Both the position numbers and the translations under genes were made by a program. Under the pieces are notes generated by a model. It was not told the origin of the DNA. It saw nothing but the letters and a program-made list of their open reading frames with translations, and ran no database searches. 62,780 nucleotides of DNA from Neobacillus piezotolerans. GTDB taxonomy: Bacteria; Bacillota; Bacilli; Bacillales; Cytobacillaceae. The stretch covers positions 6,464 through 69,243 of the forward strand of contig NZ_QNQT01000015.1 in the NCBI RefSeq assembly GCF_003362805.1. The letters run 5' to 3'. Positions 54,533-62,780 of this stretch are shown here, one piece after another. The stretch's first letter is position 1; the number at the start of each line of letters is the position of its first letter.

Positions 54533-55703
54533 GCAGATTGAAGACTGCCTAAGATTTTTGCCCAAAGTAACTGACGATCGCGACCCGCGGGACATATATC
54601 AGAATATGTCCAGGAAAATAAAGCAAAAACGAAAGAAAGCAATGATAATGCCGGGGTTTGCCGCGGTGGCGGCCGCACTTCTGATTTTCCTGCTAATCTC
54701 GCCGGAAGCATTTAAAGAAAAGCCAGGGAAACAGGTTGCTTTGGAAGAAAAGCAGGACCCGGATACTTCAGCAACCGCCAATTTGAGTGACCAGTCAGGA
54801 ATTGCCGCTAAAAAGGGCCCAGCAGGCAATGCGGATGAAAATCAGACCTTTGGGATTCTCTCAATGGATCAATCGAAAGCAAGTGCAACTGCCCTCTACG
54901 AAGACGAGGTAGCTGAAAACCAGGCTCCCGTAACCGTTTGGGTGCCTTCGAAGGATGTCAATTACCTTGTGCCGGTTACCGTCACAGTCCCTAAGGACAA
55001 CGGACAGAACTGGCTCGATCATCTTAACTTCGCACTGGCCAGCCTAAAAGAGGCGGAATGGGGCCTTAACGACTATTATCCGCTTAATGCGAAACTTGCG
55101 CTCGAGGGAGAGGAAACCCTTGTAGTCGATGTACCGGCCGGGCATCAGTTTGGATTGGGTACAAATACAGAAGCATTCCTAATGGATTCCCTAAATGAAA
55201 ATATTACCTCGAATAGTACGGTTACCAAGATAAAATTTATGACGGATGGACACCCGGGTATTGAACTTCAACATATGGGACCTAAAACTTTAGTACCGGT
55301 TGAAAGGAAAGAGAACAGGGCGTATTTCTTTGTCCGCACGGAAGGCCGCGAGCAGCCTTACTTGGTGCCATCTCGAGAGCAATACCGTGATGTTTCAAAA
55401 GCGCTTGATGTGATGAAAACCGGCAGCGGGGACGGCGTTTACCTTGCATCGATACCTTCTTCCCTTGAAATCAAGGAAATAGCGGCTGATGGAGATAGGC
55501 TGTCACTGACGCTCGCAGATAATGTCGCTCTTGAAAATAGCCCCGAAAACCAGCAATCTTTCGAAGCCATCCTGATGGCCGCAAAAGAATTTGGTTTCAA
55601 GGAAGTAAAAGTAGAAAACGCGCCAATCGCGCAATTGGGGCCGTTCATACTGGCTGAGGAGAACAGAGTGCCAATCGGCCCGAACAAAATGCATATTCAA
55701 TAA
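54507..55703 (+). CDS. rsiX: Anti-sigma X factor RsiX with GerMN domain
   Basis: A 398-residue single-pass membrane protein. The cytoplasmic part (1-45) should bind SigX; the helix lies at about 47-67 (MPGFAAVAAALLIFLLISPE); the outer part holds a GerMN-type domain (WVPSKDVNYLVPVTVTVP, then NWLDHLNFALASLKEAEWGL) and a second related region near the end. ATG at 54507 follows GGAGGGG. Its position directly after sigX, overlapping it, supports an anti-sigma role. Confidence 0.9.
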   Translation: MNKRGWSDKQIEDCLRFLPKVTDDRDPRDIYQNMSRKIKQKRKKAMIMPGFAAVAAALLIFLLISPEAFKEKPGKQVALEEKQDPDTSATANLSDQSGIAAKKGPAGNADENQTFGILSMDQSKASATALYEDEVAENQAPVTVWVPSKDVNYLVPVTVTVPKDNGQNWLDHLNFALASLKEAEWGLNDYYPLNAKLALEGEETLVVDVPAGHQFGLGTNTEAFLMDSLNENITSNSTVTKIKFMTDGHPGIELQHMGPKTLVPVERKENRAYFFVRTEGREQPYLVPSREQYRDVSKALDVMKTGSGDGVYLASIPSSLEIKEIAADGDRLSLTLADNVALENSPENQQSFEAILMAAKEFGFKEVKVENAPIAQLGPFILAEENRVPIGPNKMHIQ

Positions 55704-55706
55704 CCC

Positions 55707-55738
55707 AAAAGCCTGCCGGCCGGCAGGCTTTTTGTTTT
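55707..55738 (+). terminator. Intrinsic terminator of sigX-rsiX
   Basis: Perfect 13-bp palindrome arms AAAAGCCTGCCGG / CCGGCAGGCTTTT, followed by TGTTTTT. The centre opens to form the loop. Confidence 0.92.
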
Positions 55739-55889
55739 TCGCAGTCTCTGGATATTTTTAGGTAATGCCTCTTTTATGAATAACATACGTGAAATCTCCA
55801 GATTATAACAAATGTGCCTTTTCGGTTCTATCTTTGGAAAAAAAGGCATAATGTGTTTTGGACGTTAATGCTTAAGGAGGCAGACAATC

Positions 55890-56678
55890 ATGAAGGACTA
55901 TATATTGAGGTTTTTAATAGCTGGGGTAATGGCAGTATGCATTTTTCTGTTGTTCCTGGGAGGCAGACAGGCAAACGCGGAAGGACCGGCCACGGACAAG
56001 AGGGAACAAATGTTGTGGACATGGCCGGCTGAAGGGGTTATTTCCGATACGTTCGGCACCCGGAGCGGCCGCCATAAGGGAATTGATATTGCTGGAAGCC
56101 GTGGATCTGCCGTAAAAGCGGCTTTGGAAGGAAAAGTGATAAAGTCATATTTGTCATCTACATATGGAAATGCGGTTCTGATCGAGCACCCGAATGGATA
56201 TGTGACGGTTTATGCCCACCTGGACAAAAGGTTGGCGGATGAAGGGGATGAGGTAAGAAAAGGGGAAAAGATTGGGACAATGGGCAATACCGGATATTCC
56301 ACCGGCGTACACCTCCATTTTGAAATACATCAATCGCAATGGACGTATCAGAAGGAAAACGCAATAAACCCCGTTGCCATGTTTGGCAGTATGAAAGAGG
56401 GGGATTTTATAGCGGCGGCGCATAATAGCGGTGAGCCCGCTGAAGTGAATCAGCCAGCAAAAACAATGACTGCTGCAGCCGCAAACAAGGAGAACTCTGT
56501 CCATTTCGTAAAAAAAGGTGACACCCTCTGGGATATAGCCATATTATACGGAATGGAAGTTAGTGAGCTGATGGACACGAATGGGCTCGATACAATTACA
56601 ATTTTCCCGGGTCAGGAACTGCAGCTCGACAAATGGGAGCCAGAGCCGTTCCCTAAAGGAAGCGCCGTACTTAATTAA
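55890..56678 (+). CDS. M23 peptidase with LysM domain
   Basis: A 262-residue cell-wall protein: signal peptide or anchor (about 7-30), LytM/M23 domain with zinc ligands His62 and Asp66 (HKGIDIAGSRG), YAHLDKRL, and His141/His143 (GVHLHFEIH), then a C-terminal LysM (VHFVKKGDTLWDIAILYGME). Likely a peptidoglycan endopeptidase, or a regulator if inactive; all metal ligands are present. AAGGAGG precedes the ATG. It stands alone after the sigX terminator. Confidence 0.9.
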   Translation: MKDYILRFLIAGVMAVCIFLLFLGGRQANAEGPATDKREQMLWTWPAEGVISDTFGTRSGRHKGIDIAGSRGSAVKAALEGKVIKSYLSSTYGNAVLIEHPNGYVTVYAHLDKRLADEGDEVRKGEKIGTMGNTGYSTGVHLHFEIHQSQWTYQKENAINPVAMFGSMKEGDFIAAAHNSGEPAEVNQPAKTMTAAAANKENSVHFVKKGDTLWDIAILYGMEVSELMDTNGLDTITIFPGQELQLDKWEPEPFPKGSAVLN

Positions 56679-56828
56679 ATTGCCAAGTTAATGGCAGTAC
56701 AATTGGTATTTCGATAAAGGGAATTCGGAACATAGATGTTCACAAATTCAACACAGATCATTGTGGGCTTAAATGCTTTCCAAGAGGGGAGTTTTTCAGT
56801 ATAATAAATTAGTAAACTAAATATTGTC

Positions 56829-56958
56829 TATCTTCGGGGCTGGGTGAAATTCCCGACCGGCGGTGATAAGCTTTTGCTTTAGCCCGCGAGCCGCTGCTTT
56901 GCGGCAGGATTTGGTGCGATTCCAAAGCCGACAGTATAGTCTGGATGGGAGAAGATGG
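56829..56958 (+). ncRNA. FMN riboswitch (RFN element)
   Basis: The conserved RFN parts are all present: closing stem ATCTTC/GAAGAT (56830-56835, 56951-56956), CGGGGCTGGGTGAAATTCCC, GACCGGCGGT, AGCCCGCGAGCC, GGATTTGGTGCGATTCC and GCCGACAGTATAGTCTGGATG. A TATAAT at 56800-56805 provides the promoter. A terminator and ribU follow, so FMN should stop transcription of the riboflavin transporter gene. Confidence 0.97.
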
Positions 56959-57024
56959 AGGTTCTGCAGGCGTTCAAAACATTGTTCTTTTGGACGTTTA
57001 TTAAGCATGCCTTTGTAAATCACT

Positions 57025-57056
57025 CCCTCAAGCTGCCGGGCTTGGGGGTTTTCTTT
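57025..57056 (+). terminator. Riboswitch-controlled terminator
   Basis: CCCTCAAGC / GCTTGGGGG 9-bp stem (one G-U pair), 6-nt loop, TTTTCTTT tail, about 65 bp after the aptamer and 63 bp before ribU. Confidence 0.88.
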
Positions 57057-57119
57057 GCGATGGAATGCTTATGCTGAATCTTTCTTCTTTAGTGATGGAC
57101 ACAAAAGGAGAGAGGAAAA

Positions 57120-57692
57120 TTGAAGAAACTTACTTTGAAGGCCATGGTAGCAATTGGAATGCTAAGCAGCATATCTTATATCCTTATGCTGTTGAATTTC
57201 CCGCTGCCTGTGTTCCCGAATTTCCTGCTGATCGACTTCAGCGACATCCCGGCATTAATCGCGGCATTGGTGTTTGGCCCTGTAGCGGGAATATTGGTTG
57301 AGTTGATTAAAAACCTGCTCGACTATTTCATGACAGGAAGCCAGACAGGGGTCCCTGTCGGCCACATTGCGAATTTTACCGCAGGAGTCCTTTTCATCCT
57401 GCCAACCTATTTCGTCTACAAGAAGATTAAAACAAAAACGGGATTGTCAATCGCTCTTGTGGCGGGGACAGTCATTATGGCCGTTCTCATGAGCGTCCTG
57501 AACTATTACATTATCCTGCCCGCCTATACCCTGTTTTTGAACGCGCCGGCAATGGCAGATGCGGAAGCGCGCAAGCTCGTGGTTATGGCAATTTTGCCTT
57601 TTAATATCTTGAAGGGCGCGATTGTTTCATTGTTGTTCATCCCTTTATATATCAGAATGAACGGTTGGTTCAACAGGCAGGCGTCCATATAA
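57120..57692 (+). CDS. ribU: Riboflavin transporter RibU (ECF S component)
   Basis: Substrate-binding membrane subunit for riboflavin uptake, working with the shared ECF energy module. 190 residues, the same as B. subtilis FmnP/YpaA, with six helices; KLTLKAMVAIGMLSSISYIL and FLLIDFSDIPALIAALVFGP are typical, the latter holding the conserved FSDIPAL loop. TTG start after GAGAGGAAAA. Controlled by the FMN riboswitch upstream. Confidence 0.96.
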   Translation: MKKLTLKAMVAIGMLSSISYILMLLNFPLPVFPNFLLIDFSDIPALIAALVFGPVAGILVELIKNLLDYFMTGSQTGVPVGHIANFTAGVLFILPTYFVYKKIKTKTGLSIALVAGTVIMAVLMSVLNYYIILPAYTLFLNAPAMADAEARKLVVMAILPFNILKGAIVSLLFIPLYIRMNGWFNRQASI

Positions 57693-57716
57693 TAAAAATA
57701 AATAACTTTTCAAAAG

Positions 57717-57746
57717 GCAGCGGCAAAAAAAGCCGCTGCTTCTTTG
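57717..57746 (+). terminator. Intrinsic terminator of ribU
   Basis: GCAGCGGC / GCCGCTGC perfect 8-bp stem, A-rich 7-nt loop, TTCTTTG. Confidence 0.85.
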
Positions 57747-57761
57747 TTTGTGCATCAGACA

Positions 57762-57792
57762 ATATAAAATCCCCGCCGGTTATGGCGGGGAT
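57762..57792 (-). terminator. Intrinsic terminator of fer
   Basis: On the minus strand ATCCCCGCC pairs with GGCGGGGAT (9 bp) and is followed by TTTATATT. Confidence 0.85.
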
Positions 57793-57806
57793 ATGTAATA
57801 CCTGTA

Positions 57807-58196
<390 letters not shown>

Positions 58197-58318
58197 TTAT
58201 TCCCTAAATTCTACCGATGTACGACACATTTTCATGGTAAAATAGATTGAACCTTCAATAAATGTATGTTATACACGAAAAAACGAGAAAAAATATAAAC
58301 GAAATAATGGTGAGTAAC

Positions 58319-59404
58319 ATGCGAAATTCCAATGAGAAGGCTGATGTCCAATATTTCGAAGTAATAATTCTATATTCCCTTTCACGATTAAAAGGTGAAC
58401 GGACAATTTATTCAATCTACCATCTGCTTAAAGGCAAAAAATCCGCTCAAACCATCCAGGACGCGCATTTGTTTTCCCTTACCGCTTTATTTATGGCATA
58501 CGAAGGGGTAAAGAGGGAGAGTCTTGAAGAGTCGATCCGGACGCTACAGGACAAGGGGTTAATCCTAGAAACGGCCCCGAAGCGTTATATTCTTTCCGTC
58601 AAAGGAACAGAATGCCTGGAATGGGAATTGTCCAAAAACCCGATTCCTCTTGAACTTCAGGGGTGGAAATACCATTTTGCATCCCAGTTTCTCTGGGAAA
58701 GGTTATCGCTCCTTGTCCAGGTGTGTTCCCACATCTCGATGAAGGAAACACGTTATGTGCCTATCCAAAAAAAGCGCCGGACCCAGCTTTGGATAAAAAA
58801 CTTCGTTGGGAATATGGGACCCGGTCAGAGAGCGGTGCTTCCTGTCGAATTATTTAAGGAGCTTACCTTGGCATTGGAGGAACTTGAACAACAAATAAAA
58901 CCCGACATACTTGTCCTGAGGCTGACAGGCTATCAATCTGCCGGCATGACAGAGCAGCAGGCCGCAATGGAGCTTGGGATGGACGAGTTCCGTTTTCATT
59001 TGGAATTCCTTGCTATCCTGCATGCATTAGCAAAAACAGCGGATAGGCGCAAGGAGAAATTCCCGCTCCTTTCTAGACTTTTAGCCGGGGAGGATGGAGG
59101 AAGGGGCAGCTTGACACAGACATCCAGGCAAACTTTAAAGCTATTAAATAAAGGATTGCAAATTGATTCCATCGCCGCTGCTCGAGGGTTAAAGAGAAGT
59201 ACAATCGAAGACCATATTGTCGAGATAGCTTTGAATGTTCCCGGCTTTTTGATAGAACCATACGTTACGGCCGAGGAACAGGAAAAACTTTTCCTCATTG
59301 CAGAGAATGCATCAACCAGGCAGCTTAGGGAACTGCGGGATTTATCCGGAGGGCTCTCCTATTTTAAAATACGGCTCGTATTGGCGAAGTTTGGTGAACT
59401 ATAA
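58319..59404 (+). CDS. ypbB: Helix-turn-helix protein YpbB
   Basis: A 361-residue protein partnered with the RecQ-like gene. The N-terminal part has RTIYSIYHLLKGKKSAQTIQ; the C-terminus has a helix-turn-helix (LLNKGLQIDSIAAARGLKRS, then TIEDHIVEIAL), the domain seen at the end of RecQ helicases. It may act as a separate DNA-binding arm for RecS. ATG at 58319 (GGTGAG upstream) is preferred to 58262. Its TAA overlaps the recS ATG. Confidence 0.9.
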   Translation: MRNSNEKADVQYFEVIILYSLSRLKGERTIYSIYHLLKGKKSAQTIQDAHLFSLTALFMAYEGVKRESLEESIRTLQDKGLILETAPKRYILSVKGTECLEWELSKNPIPLELQGWKYHFASQFLWERLSLLVQVCSHISMKETRYVPIQKKRRTQLWIKNFVGNMGPGQRAVLPVELFKELTLALEELEQQIKPDILVLRLTGYQSAGMTEQQAAMELGMDEFRFHLEFLAILHALAKTADRRKEKFPLLSRLLAGEDGGRGSLTQTSRQTLKLLNKGLQIDSIAAARGLKRSTIEDHIVEIALNVPGFLIEPYVTAEEQEKLFLIAENASTRQLRELRDLSGGLSYFKIRLVLAKFGEL

Positions 59405-60903
59405 TGCTTGAACAAACACTTTATACTTATTTTGGTTATTCTTCCTTCCGCCCCGGGCAGAAGGAAGTGGTGATGTCCCTTTTGAATGGCGCGGATACGC
59501 TTGCCATGCTGCCGACCGGCACCGGGAAATCTTTGTGTTTCCAATTGCCGGGCTACATATTGGAAGGAGCAGTCATAATTGTTTCGCCGCTGCTCTCGCT
59601 TATGCAGGACCAGGTCGAACAGATGATGAAAAGGGGAGAAAAGAGGGTCGTGGCGTTAAATTCATTTTTATCGCCCATTGAAAAAAAAGAGGCACTTTCA
59701 ATGCTCCATCACTATAAATTTATTTATCTATCGCCGGAGATGCTTGGTTTTCCTCATATAATCGAAAGGTTAAAAGAAATTCCTATCTCCTTGCTTGCAA
59801 TCGACGAAGCCCATTGCATTTCACAGTGGGGCTATGACTTCCGTCCGGATTATCTTAAGCTCGGAAACTTCCGGGAAAGCTTGCGCAATCCTTTGACCCT
59901 TGCTTTAACAGCAACAGCCACCCCTGAAGTCAGGGATGATATTGCGGGAAAGTTGATGATAGAAAAGGCCACGCGAATCGAAACAAGCATCGATCGGCCG
60001 AATATTTCATTTCATATTGAAAAACTTGAAAGCCTAACCGAAAAAAACGGCAGGGCCCTTTATTGGGTAAAGGAATTAAAGCAGCCCGGCATAATTTATT
60101 TTTCCAGCAAGAAAGCCGCTGAACAAACCGCCGCCTATTTCAGGGACAATGGCGTTACAAAAGCGATGGCTTATCATGCGGGAATGGATATGGAACAGAG
60201 AGTATTGATCCAGCAACAATTTCTTAACGGCCAGCTGGATGTCATCTGTGCGACAAGCGCGTTCGGGATGGGGATCAATAAGGAAAACGTCCGCTATGTC
60301 ATCCATTACCACATGCCGATGCAAATTGAATCCTATCTTCAAGAGATTGGCAGGGCGGGCAGGGATGGCGATCCTTCCACCGCGATCCTTCTTTATTCAG
60401 AAGGTGATGAACAGCTTCAGTACCATCTCGCTGCAAGCGAACTGCCTTCTCCCGATCAGTTGGAAGTATTCTTTTCCTCTCTCGGCTCGAATACATCCCA
60501 ATTTGACTCTCCATTCGAATTGGAACAAGCGGCTTGTGCCAGCGGGTTATCGGAAAACCAATGGCGGTGGCTTGCCAGCTGTCTTGGCGGGCAACAAGAG
60601 GTTCAAATTCCGATACTAAAAAAAGAGCTTGATGCATATGTAAAGGGAAGGAATTGCGCGAAAATGGAAAATATCCGACGCATGCTCGAATGGATTGGCG
60701 CGCCAGGCTGCCTTCGAAATTATTTTTTGCGCTATTTTCAAGAACCTGAACTTAAATCAGGCGGAATGCTTTGCTGTGATAACTGCGGGCTAGACATGGA
60801 CGTGTACAAAAAGGGAGATTCGGGTATTCCGGTTCAGGGAAAAGTGAAAAGCTGGAAGGAAAGGCTGTCCGGACTATTATTGGGTGAAACATATGATGAA
60901 TAG
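59404..60903 (+). CDS. recS: RecQ-family DNA helicase RecS
   Basis: ATP-dependent 3'-5' helicase of 499 residues acting in recombination and fork repair. Motif 0 FGYSSFRPGQ, Walker A PTGTGKS (37-43), DEAH 134-137 (AIDEAHCISQWG), LTATATPEVRDD, motif V-VI ATSAFGMGINKENVRYVIHY and QEIGRAGRDG, and a zinc-binding end (CAKMEN, CLRNYF, CCDNCG). It is shorter than E. coli RecQ and lacks HRDC, matching B. subtilis RecS. It overlaps ypbB by one base. Confidence 0.95.
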   Translation: MLEQTLYTYFGYSSFRPGQKEVVMSLLNGADTLAMLPTGTGKSLCFQLPGYILEGAVIIVSPLLSLMQDQVEQMMKRGEKRVVALNSFLSPIEKKEALSMLHHYKFIYLSPEMLGFPHIIERLKEIPISLLAIDEAHCISQWGYDFRPDYLKLGNFRESLRNPLTLALTATATPEVRDDIAGKLMIEKATRIETSIDRPNISFHIEKLESLTEKNGRALYWVKELKQPGIIYFSSKKAAEQTAAYFRDNGVTKAMAYHAGMDMEQRVLIQQQFLNGQLDVICATSAFGMGINKENVRYVIHYHMPMQIESYLQEIGRAGRDGDPSTAILLYSEGDEQLQYHLAASELPSPDQLEVFFSSLGSNTSQFDSPFELEQAACASGLSENQWRWLASCLGGQQEVQIPILKKELDAYVKGRNCAKMENIRRMLEWIGAPGCLRNYFLRYFQEPELKSGGMLCCDNCGLDMDVYKKGDSGIPVQGKVKSWKERLSGLLLGETYDE

Positions 60904-61474
60904 GCAAAGGCAGCTAATCGGGCAGCTAACTGACAGGGAATTGCTTTTCCATTTATATTTGACGCAATTAATCCTCCTGGCGATTTCGGGTGTTTTGGGC
61001 TGGATTTTTTTTGAAAAGGGCCATATTATAGGGCTGTTTGACTGGCGGGATGCCGCCGTCTGGAAGATTGGCATTCCCGCCGGCCTCGCTGTAGTCATAT
61101 TGGACCTTTTTCTTATGAAGGCCCTGCCATCCTCCTATTTTGATGATGGCGGGCTGAATGAAAAAATTTTCACGAATAGAAGCTTTCCCCATATCGCCTT
61201 TATTGCAGCGGTTGTCGCGCTAAGTGAGGAAATCCTCTTTCGGGGGATTATTCAGGAAAAAACAGGGCTTGTTATCGCAAGCATTATTTTTGCAATCATC
61301 CACTACCGATACCTTTTTAACTGGTTTCTGTTTATAAATATAGTGGCTCTCAGTTTTCTTATCGGGGCATTGTATAGCTGGACCGGAAACCTGGCCGTTA
61401 CGGCAGCCATGCATTTTACAATTGATTTCCTCCTGGGGATTGTGCTGAAAATTAGGAGTAGACAAGGAGGTTAA
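60893..61474 (+). CDS. ypbD: CPBP intramembrane metalloprotease-like protein YpbD
   Basis: A 193-residue membrane protein with about six helices. The CPBP (Abi) motifs are visible: EEILFRG (motif 1, catalytic Glu pair and Arg), FAIIHYRYLFNW (motif 2 His) and MHFTIDF (motif 3 His). It belongs to the type II CAAX prenyl protease-like family; substrate unknown. Start ATG at 60893 after GGGTG lies within the recS end; 60896 is an alternative. Four bp precede ypbE. Confidence 0.9.
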   Translation: MMNRQRQLIGQLTDRELLFHLYLTQLILLAISGVLGWIFFEKGHIIGLFDWRDAAVWKIGIPAGLAVVILDLFLMKALPSSYFDDGGLNEKIFTNRSFPHIAFIAAVVALSEEILFRGIIQEKTGLVIASIIFAIIHYRYLFNWFLFINIVALSFLIGALYSWTGNLAVTAAMHFTIDFLLGIVLKIRSRQGG

Positions 61475-61478
61475 TAGT

Positions 61479-62186
61479 ATGAAAAAGGGAGATCCGTATC
61501 TTGAACAGGTTGAAAAACACAGACAAAAAATTGAGAGGGTCAGGACGGAAACCGGCGAGCCAGCAAAACTGCCGCCAAGGTCAAGGGTACATCAAAATAA
61601 GAAACAGAAAACAAGCCTAAAGCTTAAATATCCGGTCATCCGCTTGCTTGTCCTGTTCTTTATATTGCTTCCACTAACTGTTTTCGCGGTCATATCAAGC
61701 CTGGAGGGAAACAAATCGGCAGGCTCCACGGAAAAAGGCGGCATTGAGACAGTGAATTTTGAAGATAATGATCAGAACGAAGAGGTTCAAACGTCCCCTG
61801 ATGAGGAAACAAGCAAGGAGCAGGACCAGGATGAAGGAGCTTCCGAGCCGGAAACTTCTAGGGAAGATAGTGAAAAAGAAGAAACTCCGGTTCTATCAGG
61901 GAGTACCGCTTCCTCTGAAGGGAAGGACTCCCCGGCAAACGAATCAGCGCCTGATAAAGAATCCAGCGTGTCCCATGGGGCAAATCCGGAGGGGAACAAT
62001 AGCCAGGATAGCGGTGCATCACACGAATCGGTGAAATACCATACCGTCAAACCCGGAGAAACATTATTCAGGATCGCAATGATGTACTTTAAGTCGCAGG
62101 ATGGGATAGGAAAAATCAGGGAAGCGAATGGAATCGTAGAAAATGAAATCAAAGTGGGACAGACTTTGAAAATACCGATGAACTAA
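61479..62186 (+). CDS. ypbE: LysM-domain protein YpbE
   Basis: A 235-residue single-pass protein: basic cytoplasmic start, helix at about 52-72, a long acidic Ser/Glu/Asp-rich linker (about 75-185), and a C-terminal LysM (KYHTVKPGETLFRIAMMYFK) that should bind peptidoglycan. The linker is low complexity and probably unstructured. It matches YpbE by position and layout. CAAGGAGG precedes the ATG. Terminated by the hairpin overlapping its stop. Confidence 0.9.
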   Translation: MKKGDPYLEQVEKHRQKIERVRTETGEPAKLPPRSRVHQNKKQKTSLKLKYPVIRLLVLFFILLPLTVFAVISSLEGNKSAGSTEKGGIETVNFEDNDQNEEVQTSPDEETSKEQDQDEGASEPETSREDSEKEETPVLSGSTASSEGKDSPANESAPDKESSVSHGANPEGNNSQDSGASHESVKYHTVKPGETLFRIAMMYFKSQDGIGKIREANGIVENEIKVGQTLKIPMN

Positions 62187-62209
62187 CAGCCGTGCATACG
62201 GCTGTTTTT
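62185..62209 (+). terminator. Intrinsic terminator of ypbE
   Basis: AACAGCCGT / ACGGCTGTT perfect 9-bp stem, GCAT loop, TTTAT tail; the left arm begins at the ypbE stop codon. Confidence 0.9.
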
Positions 62210-62325
62210 ATTTATCCAAATCCATACGGTCACATAATAAACGGGACAGGCACATACATTGTAGAAGGTTCATCCTATAAAAACCGAGAATGGTGAGGCC
62301 AATGCCATGGAATGGGAGGGGAAGG

Positions 62326-62780
62326 ATGGAGAACCCAATCAAAATGCTCGACCACAGGACCGACAATGCTACTAGGCAAATGCTCGAAAATGTAGTGAAA
62401 AGAAAAAAGAAATTCGAAAAAGCGAAATCGAGGCATCATATGGCCATATTCGCTACCCTTGGAATGGCTGCCGCATTTTTGGCTTATCTTTATGCCACAG
62501 TTGTCCACGATTATTCCTATTCGTTCTATGCGATGTTTTCGGCATTTGTCCGAAAAAACGCCAGCCTCTATTTTCTGGTGGGAACAGTTTCGCTTTACGG
62601 AATGATGATCCTTTTAAAAGAACAACGTGATAAAAAGGAAAAAGAATACCATGATCTTAGATGTGAAATCGTTGACAGGAGCAAAGATCTTTGGAAAAAG
62701 GAAGATGAATGGAAATCAAGGCATCTCGTCTTTGAAATGATGAAAAAAGAGTATGATATCAACCTGTACCATGAAAAAAA
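62326..62780 (+). CDS. ypbF: YpbF-like membrane protein (DUF2663), partial
   Basis: Runs off the window end after 151 codons without a stop. It begins MENPIKMLDHRTDNATRQML, has two helices (about 39-60 and 78-98) and a charged C-terminal part (KEKEYHDLRCEIVDRSKDLW). Length and position after ypbE match YpbF (DUF2663); function unknown. GGGAGGGG lies before the ATG at 62326. Since B. subtilis YpbF has about 147 residues, little is missing. Confidence 0.85.
   Translation, partial: MENPIKMLDHRTDNATRQMLENVVKRKKKFEKAKSRHHMAIFATLGMAAAFLAYLYATVVHDYSYSFYAMFSAFVRKNASLYFLVGTVSLYGMMILLKEQRDKKEKEYHDLRCEIVDRSKDLWKKEDEWKSRHLVFEMMKKEYDINLYHEK

Overview
The window is a chromosomal stretch from a spore-forming Bacillaceae bacterium of the Bacillus type. 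Three things point there: the gene order (zwf-rnz-namA ... polY2 ... nudF-spoIIM-fur-xerD-drm-pdp-dacF-spoIIAA/AB-sigF-spoVA-lysA ... scpAB-dacB-spmAB-rluB-resABCDE-sigX-rsiX-ribU-fer-ypbB-recS-ypbDEF), which follows the equivalent part of the Bacillus subtilis chromosome; the many SpoII/SpoV/SpmAB genes; and strong GGAGG-type ribosome binding sites with TTG and GTG starts. No rRNA, tRNA, CRISPR array, transposase or prophage was seen.

Layout. 1-9.3 kb: a partial cyclase-family gene, zwf, rnz, small membrane proteins, namA, a family 2 glycosyltransferase, YqjP, YqjQ and a DUF2332 protein. 9.4-17.9 kb is accessory: a VanW protein, a proline iminopeptidase-like hydrolase, SOS-controlled polY2 with a YolD partner, two acetyltransferases, an M50-like protein that has lost its catalytic Glu, a CDGSH protein, YqkD and the remnant of a CbrC-family gene. 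17.9-21.6 kb is a cassette for HMG-CoA/acetoacetate catabolism (mvaB divergent from thl-scoA-scoB), placed between yqkD and yqkE, which are adjacent in B. subtilis. 21.7-28.3 kb: yqkE, a GrpB-family gene, yqkF, mciZ, nudF, an endonuclease Q homologue, spoIIM, fur, yqzK and xerD.

28.5-39.3 kb: drm-pdp (no purine nucleoside phosphorylase), dacF-spoIIAA-spoIIAB-sigF, then spoVAA-spoVAB-spoVAE-spoVAF without spoVAC, spoVAD and spoVAEb, then lysA. A 381-bp element with nested terminal inverted repeats separates sigF from spoVAA. 39.4-46.4 kb: ypuA, an orphan ribT, ypuF, a YjcZ-type peptide, scpAB, an unrecognised gene, dacB-spmA-spmB. 46.4-56.7 kb: a repeat cluster, rluB-resABC, resDE, sigX-rsiX and an M23/LysM peptidase. 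56.8-62.8 kb: FMN riboswitch-ribU, fer, ypbB-recS-ypbD-ypbE and the start of ypbF.

Regulation is readable from the DNA. There are good candidate promoters for SigH (spoIIAA), SigF (dacF), SigE (spoIIM, dacB, mciZ), SigG (spoVAA, weaker) and SigX (sigX itself), two LexA boxes at polY2, a PerR-like box at fur and an FMN riboswitch at ribU. Several genes missed by a length cut-off (mciZ, a YjcZ-type peptide and other peptides of 29-54 residues) are included. Family names come from recognising protein sequences by eye; no database search was run.
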